From contig JAJQCV010000096.1 of NCBI GenBank assembly GCA_021202525.1, positions 1 to 53,558 on the forward strand: a stretch of 53,558 nt of DNA, given 5' to 3'. The position numbers and the translations under genes were made by a program. The notes below the pieces were generated by a model. The model did not search any database. It saw only the letters and a list, made by a program, of their open reading frames with translations, and was not told the DNA's origin. This document shows, piece by piece, positions 53,217-53,558 of this stretch. Source of the stretch: Akkermansiaceae bacterium. GTDB lineage: Bacteria; Verrucomicrobiota; Verrucomicrobiia; Verrucomicrobiales; Akkermansiaceae. Each line of letters begins with the position of its first letter. Position 1 is the first letter of the stretch.

Positions 53217-53558
53217 TTATTTGCCAATAAACGGAGGATAACAATCCATATCTCCGCGCAGATGGCGCGCCAGCAACAGCGCCTGAATATGGATCAGCAG
53301 TCCCAGCGTGGTTTTCTCCTGAAGGAAGGGATGAACCAGAACGGTTTTCTTGCGTTCCTGCCATGCGGTCAGAAGTTTTTTACGGGAATCCTCCTTCAAA
53401 AAGACGGCTCCGGATTCTTCCCTGTCAAAGTCGTCTGAAGATATCTGCCTGCGGTTGATCAGGGTCAAAGCCAAACGGTCCGCCAAAGGAACCCGGAATT
53501 CTTCCATGAGGTCCAATGCCATGCCGGGGCGTCCCGGACGGTCACGGTGCAGAAACCC
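53217..53558 (-). CDS. cas1: CRISPR-associated integrase Cas1 (N-terminus outside the window)
   Basis: The last 114 residues, open to the right edge. It begins at the window edge with [21 protein letters not shown], the conserved His region of Cas1, then [19 protein letters not shown] and a helical C-terminus. Cas1 integrates new spacers. Its position beside cas2 and a I-C repeat indicates the rest of a type I-C cas operon continues to the right. Confidence 0.94.
   Translation of the reverse strand, partial: GFLHRDRPGRPGMALDLMEEFRVPLADRLALTLINRRQISSDDFDREESGAVFLKEDSRKKLLTAWQERKKTVLVHPFLQEKTTLGLLIHIQALLLARHLRGDMDCYPPFIGK

Overview
The window looks like a chromosomal segment of a mucin-degrading Verrucomicrobiota bacterium, most likely Akkermansia. 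This is inferred from moderately high GC, two proteins with PEP-CTERM tails, Chlamydia-type Pmp repeats, a GH18 glycosidase beside a sialic acid catabolic pair, many genes without an evident Shine-Dalgarno sequence, and the general gene content. No database search was possible.

Bases 1-27800 are mostly core genes in short, mixed-strand transcription units. They include DNA polymerase I (cut by the left edge), an orphan RND-type adaptor with a YbjN-like partner, purB, nagZ, pyrE, an L,D-transpeptidase lipoprotein, a large membrane protein with a kinase-like N-lobe, hemW, serS, a zinc alcohol dehydrogenase, an N-carbamoylputrescine amidase, a MoxR/DUF58 pair, pth, a PBP1-like protein whose transpeptidase motifs are degenerate, a zinc-ribbon membrane protein, a conserved protein of unclear function, and purA.

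Bases 27800-36100 are a host-glycan block. A MITE-like imperfect palindrome precedes a LamG-like PEP-CTERM protein, a 1120-residue Pmp-repeat PEP-CTERM protein and a secreted GH18 enzyme. After a terminator come N-acetylneuraminate lyase and an N-acylglucosamine 2-epimerase. Together they suggest release of sugars from mucin and conversion of sialic acid to N-acetylglucosamine.

Bases 36400-47700 hold divergent p-aminobenzoate genes (pabA against pabB-pabC), an old-yellow-enzyme homologue, small membrane and flavin proteins, ybaK, lpxB, a DedA protein, a C_GCAxxG_C_C protein, a tandemly duplicated ferritin-like gene whose second copy is frameshifted, a secreted thioredoxin and tRNA-Val(GAC).

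Bases 48000-52600 are a partial podovirus-like prophage module: scaffold, Bbp19-like protein, portal and a small virion protein on the minus strand; a tail-tube-A-like protein, a winged-helix protein and a possible small-terminase protein on the plus strand. No major capsid, large terminase or integrase is visible. Next to it, at the right edge, is the adaptation end of a type I-C CRISPR-Cas locus (cas1 cut by the edge, cas2, a leader and an array with a single spacer), all reading on the minus strand.
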